Positions 8,410 to 16,067 of a stretch of DNA of 64,000 nt are shown in pieces. Source of the DNA: Virgibacillus profundi. GTDB taxonomy: Bacteria; Bacillota; Bacilli; Bacillales; Amphibacillaceae. The translations under genes and the position numbers were made by a program. The stretch covers positions 434,001 through 498,000 of the forward strand of contig NZ_NPOA01000001.1 in assembly GCF_002287375.1 (NCBI RefSeq), written 5' to 3'. Below the pieces are notes generated by a model. That model did no database searches. It worked only from the letters and a program-made list of their open reading frames with translations, and was not told the DNA's origin. How positions within the stretch are numbered: the stretch's first letter is position 1; each line of letters starts with the position of its first letter.

Positions 8410-8832
8410 TTAAGATGTTGGTGGATCTGTTGTGACATATGTTTGTGCAATAAAATCGTGAATTGAACGCTTATCTTCTCTAACCCCTACCATAAAAGCA
8501 CTTACAATCAATCCTATTCCTAATGTCAGAATATAGACAACGCCTGCTACAATATCCCTCAATACCATTGTACCAATCCCAACTTTTCTACCATCGATTC
8601 TGACAATGCGATTACCTGCCATTCTTTTTCCTAATGTGTACCCGTACCAGAAAATAGGCAATAACAAGGAATAGAGGAAACCCAATGAATCTGTGAGGTA
8701 ATAATTGTCACCATCATAAAATACTCCGTATAGAAGCTTTGATAAAGTTCCTGTTACCAAAAAAATAATGATGAAGTCTAAAAATCTTGCCAGAAATCTA
8801 TTCTGAAAACCCGCTGGATTTGTAATATACAT
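8410..8832 (-). CDS. RDD family membrane protein
   Basis: A 140-residue protein with three predicted membrane helices. The N-terminal RFLARFLDFIII carries the Arg-Asp pair of the RDD family, and KRMAGNRIVRIDG followed by REDKRSIHDFIAQT is the conserved second half. RDD proteins are inner-membrane proteins of poorly defined role, some implicated in Na+/H+ transport. The ATG has AGGAGAG upstream. Isolated gene. Confidence 0.88.
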   Translation of the reverse strand: MYITNPAGFQNRFLARFLDFIIIFLVTGTLSKLLYGVFYDGDNYYLTDSLGFLYSLLLPIFWYGYTLGKRMAGNRIVRIDGRKVGIGTMVLRDIVAGVVYILTLGIGLIVSAFMVGVREDKRSIHDFIAQTYVTTDPPTS

Positions 8833-8967
8833 CTAAACTCTCCTATCATTAAACGAAAGTTTTATTTTTTTATAATCCTTTCTTCCAAAAACCTGCCTTT
8901 TAAAGAGCTATATACAACATTAACAAAATATCCATAATATGTAATTAAAAAATCAGAATGTAAATAA

Positions 8968-9002
8968 GCAGATTGACTAAATGTCGATCTGCTTATTGAA
9001 TT
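8968..9002. repeat. Inverted repeat in an intergenic gap
   Basis: AATAAGCAGAT and ATCTGCTTATT flank a 13-base centre. No strong T-run follows; it lies alone in the 350-base gap between the RDD gene and the protease pair. Confidence 0.5.
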
Positions 9003-9149
9003 ATCGCACATTTACTTTAGGTATAATTCTTCACATTATGCTTCGGTATTCTGAAAATAAAATGTGATGCTTTTTAAATTATCCTTACTCTTTTGTTTGA
9101 AAAAGTAACCTTTGCGGATGATTCTAATGCTAACAGCCTGTTAAATGAC

Positions 9150-9185
9150 AAAAGAGAACCCTTTTTTCTTTTTTAGGTTCTCTTT
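9150..9185 (-). terminator. Terminator after the aspartic protease gene
   Basis: AAAGAGAACC pairs with GGTTCTCTTT around an A-rich loop, followed by TTTG on the minus strand. Confidence 0.75.
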
Positions 9186-9573
9186 AACCGTTTCTTTCCA
9201 TCTCAAAATGCCTTAAATCAATTGTAAATCCTGCCTTCATTAACAAGTCTAAACCAAGTAATCCGTTTATGTCATCATATCCAAAATCATTGAAATCTAC
9301 TTCAATTTTTTCAACAATAAAATCATCAATTTGAATTTGGTCTACTCGTTTCCTAAATGCGTGCTCTTTTCCACCAATTCCAAAATAAGTGACAATCCTA
9401 TCATGTAAATCAACATGAAGATCAATATCTTCTACAACATCCTGAGAAATAAGGGTTCTAGCAGCCCCAGTATCTACAACCATATTTTCAATCACTTTAC
9501 TTTTTCCGTTAAATGCCAGAGTAAAATCCGCTAAAAGTAATCCGTATTTATGCTTAATTTTCAAGGTAGTCAA
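9184..9573 (-). CDS. Retropepsin-like aspartic protease, clan AA
   Basis: A 129-residue single-domain protein with the pepsin-type active-site motif DTGA at 34-37 (VVDTGAARTLIS) and the hydrophobic second motif NGLLGLDLL near residue 105. These are the two hallmarks of dimeric retroviral-type proteases, so it probably acts as a homodimer in the cytosol. Translation starts at TTG after AAGGAG, inside the end of the upstream gene, a 20-base overlap that suggests coupling. Substrate unknown; the overlapping partner is an obvious candidate for association. Confidence 0.82.
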   Translation of the reverse strand: MTTLKIKHKYGLLLADFTLAFNGKSKVIENMVVDTGAARTLISQDVVEDIDLHVDLHDRIVTYFGIGGKEHAFRKRVDQIQIDDFIVEKIEVDFNDFGYDDINGLLGLDLLMKAGFTIDLRHFEMERNG

Positions 9574-9817
9574 ATCTCCTTAAGCCAACATCTTGGCGGA
9601 TTTCAAGTACAATACTCTCATTAGCAGTATGAAAAATGAGCTCATCACCTTTTGATTTCAACAGTTCTTTTGTTGCTAGTTGATCTGATACAGGCGTAAT
9701 TACAGCCATATCTTCAACAAATTCTTGTTTATTTTTTATCTGAGACGATAACACTTTTAATTTAACAAATTGATTTGGGTACAAATTCCTAACCTCTGAC
9801 CATTTCATACCTCTCAC
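9554..9817 (-). CDS. Hypothetical partner of the retropepsin-like protease
   Basis: An 87-residue soluble protein of unknown family, starting near MKWSEVRNLYPNQFVKLKVL. It has no membrane segment and reads as a small beta-rich domain. It overlaps the start of the protease gene by 20 bases. The GTG at 9817 and the ATG three codons on (9808) are both possible starts; AAAGGGA lies 11 bases before the ATG. Tight coupling suggests a two-gene module, but no function can be assigned. Confidence 0.7.
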   Translation of the reverse strand: MRGMKWSEVRNLYPNQFVKLKVLSSQIKNKQEFVEDMAVITPVSDQLATKELLKSKGDELIFHTANESIVLEIRQDVGLRRFDYLEN

Positions 9818-9971
9818 CGTCCCTTTACTTAATTTCCTCTATATACATAATAGCATTATATTCAATAAATAAATATCGTGGAAATTAACGATAGTTTCGA
9901 TAATTACTTTGTTGAGCTCTTGCACCAGATCGGAGTTTAAGTGAAGTTCTTCACTAAGTAGATATAAGGAA

Positions 9972-10319
9972 TTACTGTTTCATTACTTCCCTAATTTTTG
10001 CTGGTATCATTACAACCTCAGTCGTAAGGTCTACAGGTCTAAAGTTCGAATCTATACATTCATCCCAATATTGTAGGTGCTTTTTGTCAATCCAATTTTC
10101 GGACTCTTCAACCTCTTGACCGTTTTCTCCCTGAACAGAGCACCAATATAAATACTCATTGCCATCTAGCATTTCTCTAAAGATAGTTTCAACATACATT
10201 TTCTCATCTTCTAAAGTGATTAGAACATCCTTCATATTATCATTTAAAAACTTTAACCATTCATCCACCAATTCGGATTTGCCTTCTTTAACTCTAAACC
10301 TCGTTAACTCAACATTCAT
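9972..10319 (-). CDS. DUF6176 family protein
   Basis: A ~115-residue cytosolic protein matching the DUF6176 pattern: MNVELTRFRVKEGKSELVDE at the N-terminus, ETIFRE at about 50-55, EYLYWCSVQG, and a C-terminal HLQYWDECID. These small alpha/beta-barrel-like proteins are of unknown function. The frame extends to 10331, but GAAGGTGGG lies properly before the ATG at 10319. Isolated gene. Confidence 0.75.
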   Translation of the reverse strand: MNVELTRFRVKEGKSELVDEWLKFLNDNMKDVLITLEDEKMYVETIFREMLDGNEYLYWCSVQGENGQEVEESENWIDKKHLQYWDECIDSNFRPVDLTTEVVMIPAKIREVMKQ

Positions 10320-10331
10320 TATATTTCCCAC

Positions 10332-10735
10332 CTTCTTATTGTACTAACCTGCCAGTTTAAGTGTAATCGCTCACAATCTTTATTTACAGTTTAACATAAA
10401 CCCCCATATATCCTCTGAAAATCTAAAACAAATATAGGATTTCTTTTAAAATTTAAAATATAAATTAACAATCGTTTTAACACATTAATTAGCAATATAA
10501 AGATTTATGTACTCTTGCTAAAATGAATGTGATTTACTTTACCAAATGCTGTGTTAAACAATATATACCCAGATATGCCAATAAAGATTGAACACTAATC
10601 ACGATTATTGTTTTCTCCTCGACAACTGAAACAGGAGGTCCTTTTTTGTTCAGTTCCTGTGTCAAAGCGCAGTAAAATGATCGATTCTTCCTTAATCCAA
10701 CTCAGGCATAAACCGATTCGCCTCTAAGCTTTTCT
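10332..10735. other. Intergenic, one weak hairpin only
   Basis: AT-rich gap of about 400 bases. Near 10624-10664, AACTGAA and TTCAGTT flank a T-rich loop. No coding frame is supported. Confidence 0.45.
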
Positions 10736-10738
10736 TGT

Positions 10739-10767
10739 CATAATCATTTATCCCGATTCATACATAT
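10739..10767 (+). promoter_or_regulatory. Candidate sigma-E promoter of cwlJ
   Basis: CATAATC (10739-10745) and CATACATAT (10759-10767) are separated by 13 bases, resembling the mother-cell sigma-E pattern (ATA-type -35, CATACA-type -10). cwlJ is a sigma-E gene in B. subtilis. It lies 50 bases before the gene. Confidence 0.5.
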
Positions 10768-10817
10768 AATTTAGTGAGCTTAACATCAAGATTTTCAGCA
10801 GAATTGAGGAATGTTTT

Positions 10818-11243
10818 ATGGCTGTTGTTGCACATACAGAAAAGGATATTGACTTATTGGCAAGGTTAATGCGTGCTGAAGCTGAGGGTGAAGGACAATT
10901 AGGTATGCTGATGGTTGGAAATACAGGGGTAAACCGGGTTATTGCAGATTGCCTGGATTTCACTGAAATTCGAAATATTAATGATATGGTTTTTCAAAGC
11001 CCCGGGGGATTTGAGGCAACACAAAAAGGATATTTCTATCAGCGAGCCAGGGAGGTTGATAAACGGTTGGCACGCAGAACTATACAAGGTGAGCGTCAGC
11101 ATCCGGCTTCCAATTCATTGTGGTTCTTTATGCCCGCGGGCAGTTGTCCTGCACAATGGTATAACCAATGGAATACGGGCAGATATAAATCACATTGTTT
11201 CTATGCACCATCTTCCGCTGACTGTCCTGCAGTTTTTCGGTAA
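10818..11243 (+). CDS. cwlJ: Spore cortex-lytic hydrolase CwlJ
   Basis: A 141-residue hydrolase_2 (SleB-type) domain protein without signal peptide, as usual for CwlJ, which is made in the mother cell and placed in the coat to degrade cortex during Ca-DPA-triggered germination. LLARLMRAEAEGEG carries the catalytic Glu21, followed by GMLMVGNTGVNRV; YFYQRAREVD and HPASNSLWFF are further family blocks. GAGGA precedes the ATG. It is followed by gerQ, which is required for CwlJ localisation, the same order as in many Bacillaceae. Confidence 0.95.
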   Translation: MAVVAHTEKDIDLLARLMRAEAEGEGQLGMLMVGNTGVNRVIADCLDFTEIRNINDMVFQSPGGFEATQKGYFYQRAREVDKRLARRTIQGERQHPASNSLWFFMPAGSCPAQWYNQWNTGRYKSHCFYAPSSADCPAVFR

Positions 11244-11281
11244 AAATTCGTTATCAAGCATTTAATTTAGGAGGTTTTTTA

Positions 11282-11746
11282 ATGAGCGAAAAGCAAGAAA
11301 ATGTAAATAATCAATTTGCAAATCCATATCAGGCATATCCATACTATTATTACCCACAATCGTCACCAGCATATTATCCGATGTATAACACGAGACAGCA
11401 ATTTCCGCCACAGACACAGCAGCAAAACCAGCAGGCACCTGTTGCCAATGACCAAAATATGCTTCCAATCCAGGAATCATACATTGAAAACATTTTACGT
11501 TTGAATAGAGGCAAGCAAGCTACTGTTTATATGACATTTGAAAATAATGACCAATGGAATGCACAAATTTTCAAAGGAGTTATTGAGGCTGCTGGTAGGG
11601 ACCATATTATTATCAGTGACCCACAGACAGGCAAAAGATATTTATTGTTAATGATATACCTTGATTACGTAACCTTTGATGAAGAAATAAATTATTCCTA
11701 TCCATATGGCTCCAATTCTCAAATGTCGATGTACTCACCTAGGTAA
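11282..11746 (+). CDS. gerQ: Spore coat protein GerQ
   Basis: A 154-residue coat protein needed to anchor CwlJ. The N-terminal ~65 residues are low-complexity, rich in Tyr, Pro and Gln (AYPYYYYPQSSPAYYP), which suits cross-linking by transglutaminase Tgl. The conserved C-terminal domain runs from ESYIENILRLNRGK through AAGRDHIIISDPQTGKRY. A strong AGGAGG precedes the ATG. It lies 38 bases after cwlJ and is probably co-transcribed with it. Confidence 0.95.
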   Translation: MSEKQENVNNQFANPYQAYPYYYYPQSSPAYYPMYNTRQQFPPQTQQQNQQAPVANDQNMLPIQESYIENILRLNRGKQATVYMTFENNDQWNAQIFKGVIEAAGRDHIIISDPQTGKRYLLLMIYLDYVTFDEEINYSYPYGSNSQMSMYSPR

Positions 11747-11799
11747 AACCTGTCGGGTAACCGCTGTCCCTATTTTCCAAAAAAGCTACCTTATTAAAA

Positions 11800-11836
11800 G
11801 GATGACACATATACCAAGCTTGTGTCATCCTTTTCT
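11800..11836 (+). terminator. Terminator after cwlJ-gerQ
   Basis: AAGGATGACACA pairs with TGTGTCATCCTT around a short loop and is followed by TTCTC. Confidence 0.8.
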
Positions 11837-11871
11837 CACATTATAATAACAGCATGAAGAGAGGCGATCAC

Positions 11872-12123
11872 ATGAGACACCCCTTTGAAAAATTCATCCG
11901 ATTGGAGCTTTTATCCATTGTCTGTGTGATTCTATTTGGATTAATCGCACTCATTCAAGGCTATCTGTTATTAATTTTCCTGAGCCTTTATTTGCTGGCA
12001 ATTGGGCTGCTTTGTAATGCGATGATTGAATGGTATACACACCAATCAGCCAGTGCCGGAAAACAAGTCCTCCGGGCAATTATGATCTTTCTTTTTACTA
12101 CTTATCTGATGTTTCTACTATAA
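11872..12123 (+). CDS. Small membrane protein, unknown
   Basis: An 83-residue protein with three hydrophobic segments (about 12-32, 34-50 and 66-83) joined by short polar stretches, e.g. IEWYTHQSASAGKQVLRA. No family is recognised with confidence. AGAGAGG lies before the ATG at 11872; an earlier ATG at 11854 lacks a ribosome binding site. It sits between gerQ and the ywdK gene, a region that in B. subtilis also carries small ywd genes. Confidence 0.65.
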   Translation: MRHPFEKFIRLELLSIVCVILFGLIALIQGYLLLIFLSLYLLAIGLLCNAMIEWYTHQSASAGKQVLRAIMIFLFTTYLMFLL

Positions 12124-12138
12124 GAGATCATTATAAGT

Positions 12139-12507
12139 CTATAAATGTTTTGCCACTGCGGTACCAAGTAATACCCAGCCAATCAAAAACGCCACACCGC
12201 CAAGTGGTGTAATCATGGCAAATGTCTTAATTGCTGTAGTCGAATAAATATATAGACTGCCTGAAAATAAAATAATCCCAATAAAGAACATCCAGCCGGC
12301 CCATACGAGACTGCCACCAGTGACCTTCGCAATGAGTAAGCCAGTTACAAGCAATGCCATGGTATGAAACATTTGATAGTTCACTGCTTTATCCCATGTT
12401 CCTAATGCCTTCTCCGATATTTTCCCTTCCAATCCATGTGCACCAAATGCACCCAGTGCAACTGCAAGAAATCCATTTATTACGCCTAAAAGTAAAAATA
12501 ACTTCAT
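12139..12507 (-). CDS. ywdK: DUF423 membrane protein YwdK
   Basis: A ~122-residue, four-helix DUF423 protein. GAFGAHGLEGKISEKALGTW is the family signature after the first helix, followed by NYQMFHTMALL. Function is unknown. The frame extends to 12522 through a GTG, but GGTGAGG lies nine bases before the ATG at 12507. It follows the ywdI-like gene, as in B. subtilis near gerQ. Confidence 0.88.
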   Translation of the reverse strand: MKLFLLLGVINGFLAVALGAFGAHGLEGKISEKALGTWDKAVNYQMFHTMALLVTGLLIAKVTGGSLVWAGWMFFIGIILFSGSLYIYSTTAIKTFAMITPLGGVAFLIGWVLLGTAVAKHL

Positions 12508-12525
12508 TTTTTTCCACCTCACCGG

Positions 12526-12807
12526 TTAAAAGTCAAAAAGTGAATCACCATTTGCCTCATCATGATTAATTATTGATTTTTTATCTTTGTCCTGCTTCAC
12601 CGGATTTGTCTGAGCGCCGATCATTGCCTTCATTTCCTCCGGTGAAATTTCATTTGCATCAACTGTAGAGTCATCTACAAATAAATCACATAATAAACGC
12701 ACATTTTCAATATGCTTTATCATTTTCACCTGGTCTGTTGAATTCGCTTTTGCCTGATTTAATTCATTGATCATTTTTTGGATGATTGTATCATTTGTCA
12801 CCGCCAC
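12526..12807 (-). CDS. ywdI: YwdI family protein
   Basis: A 93-residue, highly charged cytosolic protein matching Bacillus YwdI in size and pattern: an N-terminal helix (TIIQKMINELNQAKAN), a central HIENVRLLCDLF and a C-terminal EANGDSLFDF. Function unknown. Starts at GTG behind AAGGAGTG. Assigned partly from its place next to ywdK and gerQ. Confidence 0.78.
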   Translation of the reverse strand: MAVTNDTIIQKMINELNQAKANSTDQVKMIKHIENVRLLCDLFVDDSTVDANEISPEEMKAMIGAQTNPVKQDKDKKSIINHDEANGDSLFDF

Positions 12808-12875
12808 CTGCGATCACTCCTTATACCTTTATTCGGCAAATTCAAGTATACCATTAGTTTACTATGATAAAAATT

Positions 12876-12906
12876 AAAAAAGCCCAAGGGCGCCCCAGGA
12901 CTTTTT
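12876..12906 (-). terminator. Imperfect hairpin with T-run
   Basis: On the minus strand AGTCCTGGGG faces CCCTTGGGCT, with two mismatches or wobbles, followed by TTTTTT. It would end transcripts coming from the inserted element or the GlsB-type operon before ywdI. Confidence 0.6.
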
Positions 12907-13876
12907 ACTACATTTTTTTTAGAAAACTTGGCTTATCGCCAGGCCTTAATGTCGGGATAGAAAACAGGCGCGCGCGTTCAAAGTTTCTTTAAACCACGTT
13001 TCCTGTAGCCCCCCTACGATCCCGGACGGTCGGATTTCCCGAGTCCGGTTCTGACCTTGGGTTTTCTTCACTTATGCCTTCCCGGACAATTGTAAAGTTA
13101 AATGTTGATACACATATACGCCCATCAGTTGTTGGTTTACATTAAGTGTCATCCGTTATTTTAATTTCAAGCTTAGAATCCTGAAAATGCAAACTCTGTG
13201 TTTTGCTTTTGTAGGATACCCAAGTGCCCAGAGGTCCTTTGCCCATTCATAGGTGTTACCTTGATGGAGTGCGATTTACTCACACTTAAGAAGACATTAC
13301 TCTTCTCTCATTGCTCATACGACCTCATGCGCCAGTCCTAAATCTTCCGGCTACTTTCGGTGTTAACTTATATAGCCGGTCTTTACTGTTCAGTATCATC
13401 CCAGCTTGAAGTAGGACCTTCCCGTCGTTATCTCTAAGAATCTTTCCCTTGATGCCAAAACCCATATCCCGGCTACTCCTATGGTGTTTATTGCCGTTTC
13501 TTCCCATAGAACAACGGTCTTCCCTATTTCGCCAGTAGGTCGACGTTTAGCAAAACCCCTTCAACAGCTTCTGAAGGGCTAAGTTTTCGGGACTGCAGTA
13601 TTCGTTAAAGCCTTTTGGCCTCATGGTTTGCTCGCCGCACAGACTGTTCTGACATTAACTTCTCAGAGTAAGTTAAGCCTACTGCGACTTTTACTTCCGA
13701 GCAGAACACAGTTCGTTACCTCACTGTGCATCGGATATGCTAATCACCCGATTCGGCAAACTGGTGATAGGAGACTTCCACTCCTTTAGATTCATAGCCT
13801 TGACGGCTGCTCCGGCGAAAGCCTTAGTTACACTTATACTGATTTCCTAAAAATGTTATACTTTCCTATCAGTGTA
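12907..13876 (-). mobile_element. Inserted element with omega-RNA-like (HEARO) core, no intact ORF
   Basis: About 970 bases with no credible gene lie between ywdI and a GlsB-type gene and are more GC-rich than their surroundings. The minus-strand upstream end bears imperfect inverted repeats (TACACTGAT...ATCAGTATAAGTGTA). The first ~350 bases are a folded RNA resembling HEARO. The opposite end carries GC-rich hairpin DNA (GGCCTGGCGATAAGCC) of the sort seen at IS200/IS605-type ends. A short patch near 13200-13260 reads TYEWAKDLWALGYPTKAKHR in one frame and may be protein debris. Best read as a decayed or non-autonomous IscB/IsrB-type transposon. Alternative: another structured RNA or an ORF-less intron, but no group II domain V was found. 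Confidence 0.55.
13480..13833 (-). ncRNA. Large folded RNA resembling HEARO / IscB omega RNA
   Basis: On the minus strand a chain of perfect stems can be drawn. GGAG/CTCC and ATCACC/GGTGAT come first. CACAGT/ACTGTG encloses GAGGTAACGA. A long-range TGTTCTG/CAGAACA encloses TCTGA/TCAGA. CCCTTCA/TGAAGGG and CTATGG/CCATAG follow, the last enclosing GAAGAAACGGCAATAAA. The phrases GGAGCAGCCGTCAAGGCTAT and CTGCTCGGAAGTAAAAGTCG are recalled features of the HEARO class (RNA partner of IscB/IsrB nucleases). The match is from memory, so the class is probable rather than proven; the dense base pairing is directly visible. Confidence 0.6.
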
Positions 13877-13886
13877 AAAATTAAAC

Positions 13887-14144
13887 TTATGTTCTAATAT
13901 CGGCTCTTCTACCCAAGAGCCCAATAATCAGAGCAACTATAAATGCACCAATAACTGCCGGCAGTACATAATAGTCACCTATTGTCGGACCCAGCTCCCG
14001 TATCAGCACATCTCCTATCCATGCCCCTAATAAACCGGCGATAATGGCACCAAACCAGCCACCTGCGATTTTAAAGCCGAATAGTGCTGCAACAATTAAT
14101 CCGACAATGATTGCCACAATTACATACAGTAAAAACTGTATCAT
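13887..14144 (-). CDS. GlsB/YeaQ/YmgE family stress-response membrane protein
   Basis: An 85-residue protein made of three glycine-rich membrane helices. GGWFGAIIAGLLGAWIGDVL around residues 28-47 is the family core, and GLLGRRADIRT forms the tail. Members (formerly transglycosylase-associated) are small membrane proteins induced by stress; mechanism unknown. A GAGGAGG site precedes the ATG. It is the second gene of a pair with the 47-residue protein, 14 bases apart. Confidence 0.92.
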   Translation of the reverse strand: MIQFLLYVIVAIIVGLIVAALFGFKIAGGWFGAIIAGLLGAWIGDVLIRELGPTIGDYYVLPAVIGAFIVALIIGLLGRRADIRT

Positions 14145-14158
14145 ATGTGCTTCCTCCT

Positions 14159-14302
14159 CTATACCTTGGAATACTCGTAGATCTCCCCTTTTTCTTCTTC
14201 ATAGCGTTTATACATCCATTGCAAAAATTCCACTTCATTTTCCTGCAACTGTCTGCCAAGCTTTTTTTCTGTATCTTCACATACCTGCAAAAGGCTCTCC
14301 AT
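14159..14302 (-). CDS. 47-residue helical protein, unknown
   Basis: A short frame with an ATG at 14302 behind GGGGGGA. It starts MESLLQVCEDTEKKLGRQLQ and ends RYEEEKGEIYEYSKV. It is highly charged and helical, with a FLQWMYKRYEEE segment of the kind found in small conserved Bacillaceae proteins of unknown role. It stops 14 bases before the GlsB-type gene, whose ribosome binding site overlaps the gap, so the two form an operon. Codon usage and placement support a real gene, but no function is known. Confidence 0.7.
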   Translation of the reverse strand: MESLLQVCEDTEKKLGRQLQENEVEFLQWMYKRYEEEKGEIYEYSKV

Positions 14303-14473
14303 AACGCTAAGATCCCCCCCTAAAGTGGATGTTCTATACTAAATGTAAGTATTCTCGAATTTTATATTTCCATTGTACCGTGATTTGCCGGGAGAATCAA
14401 CGAAAATTAGAAAAATAAGCTGAATTTACAGATAACTACTTTCTTTGACAGAATTTCCTAGTTCAAAACGACA

Positions 14474-16049
14474 TTATTCAGTATAAGCATAATCTTTTAA
14501 TCCAACTACTTTATTAAACTGATCCTTAAAAACAATATGTTCCCTGGTTAATTTAGTAGGTGAATCGACTCCCGCAACCGCAGCCATTTCAAAAAGCCCT
14601 TCCCTGAGTGAAAGCAGGTAATTACATACACGGTACCTCTTTTCTTCAACACTCAAAGCCTTTTGCAATTTCGGGTCAGTAGTTGCTACACCTACGGGGC
14701 AATTATTTGTATGACAAACCTGAGCCATAATACAGCCGACACTCAGCATAAACCCTCTTGCAATATTGATCATGTCAGCACCTAAGGCTAAAGCAAGTGC
14801 TATTTTGTCAGGTGTTAATAATTTCCCTGAGGCGATAATATGAGTTCGGTCACGCAAGCCATATTTCCTTAAGCTTTCATCAACCATTGGCAATGCTGCA
14901 AACGTTGGCAAACCTACTGATTCAGCTAATTCATAAAATGATGCGCCTGTACCGCCATTTCCGCCATCAACTGTAATAAAGTCCGGAACGATATCGATTT
15001 CTTTCATTGTTTTTATATAATCTTCAATCTGTATTTCATTTCCGACAACAATTTTCGTCCCAACAGGTTTATCTCCAATATCACGCATTTTATCCAAAAA
15101 TTCCAGCAATCCTTTTGCATCTGAGAATTCATGGAAACGATTAGGACTATTAATATCCTTCCATGGCTCCAAATTTCTAATTTCTGCAATTTCTTCGGTT
15201 ACTTTGCTTCCATCTACATGTCCACCACGGGTTTTTGCTCCTTGTGCAAGCTTCAATTCAAATGCTTTAATCCCCTTATTCTCACTCTTCTTTTTAAACT
15301 CACTCCATGAAAATTCACCATCTCTTGTTCGAACACCATAAAGACCTGGACTTACTTGCAAAATAATATCCACATTCCCTTTTTGGTGGTAGTCTGATAT
15401 ACTTCCCTCCCCTGTATTCATCCAGGTTCCACCTGCCATGCCAAGCCCTTTGGATAATGCAGTAATAGCATGGTCTCCAAGTGAGCCAAAACTCATTGCA
15501 GATTGTCCGATCAATCCTTTTATTTTAAACGGCTTTTTCACTGTGTTTTTTTCCAAGAATAATGGCTTCATAATCCGTTAAATAAAATGGTTTGAGTGAA
15601 GCATCCTCATGATGTTCTTTCCGACTGATTAATTTTTCGTTATCAATCTTATAAAGCTTTGTTTTAATTTCCGAATCCTGATCAATTTTCATTTCCTCAT
15701 GCTGTTTTGGAAACATATGATTAGCAATATAAAATCCATCTTCATCAAAATTACGCTCAGATCCGTATCCCATCATCCGATCATTATATTTTCCCGCTTT
15801 ATAAACAAATTCAAATTCCCTGCGATTAAAGGGTTTTCCTTCATTATCATTATTAAATAAATATTGACGCAGTTCAGGACCCACCTTCTCCACGATATAG
15901 CGAACTTTTCCTAGCAACGGATAATTGCGCAAAATAGAATGCTCCTGTTGTTTCGTATCCTGAATATATATACGGATAAATAAAATTAATGGCAGGATAA
16001 CTACTATTCCTACAATCGATAACAACGCAATCAATAGCCATATTTCCAT
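14474..16049 (-). pseudogene. FMN-binding glutamate synthase-like protein (YerD type), frameshifted
   Basis: Two frames overlap by 47 bases (15525-16049 and 14474-15571) and together give one ~524-residue YerD-like protein. The N-terminal part has a membrane anchor (residues 2-26) and ends DYEAIILGKK. The second frame supplies KNTVKKPFKIKGLIGQSAMS and the FMN barrel of glutamate synthase: VDGGNGGTGASFYEL, GADMINIARGFMLSVGCIMA, CHTNNCPVGVAT. Reading the A7 run at 15546-15552 as A6 joins the frames exactly, so a single inserted A broke the gene (or the run is an error or slippage site). A -1 shift at the run does not restore the frame. Role of YerD is unclear; a GltB-like, ferredoxin-linked activity is often proposed. 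Confidence 0.85.
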
Positions 16050-16067
16050 TTTTTATCACCCTTTCTG

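Noticed and set aside
9900-9971. Possible Spo0E-like remnant (EELHLNSDLVQELNKVII) on the minus strand
   Set aside because: No start codon, the Spo0E SQxLD core is missing and the patch is too short to support.
13325-13507. A 60-codon frame starting MGRNGNKHHRSSRDMG on the minus strand
   Set aside because: It has no ribosome binding site and begins inside the CTATGG/CCATAG stem of the folded RNA, so it looks like RNA sequence read as protein.
12907-13876. Group II intron
   Set aside because: No domain V-like hairpin with its AGC triad, no GTGYG 5' end and no reverse transcriptase remnants could be found.
15525-15571. Programmed -1 frameshift in the YerD-like gene
   Set aside because: The A7 run resembles a slippery heptamer, but a -1 shift leads to a stop; only +1/-2 (or one fewer A) rejoins the frames.
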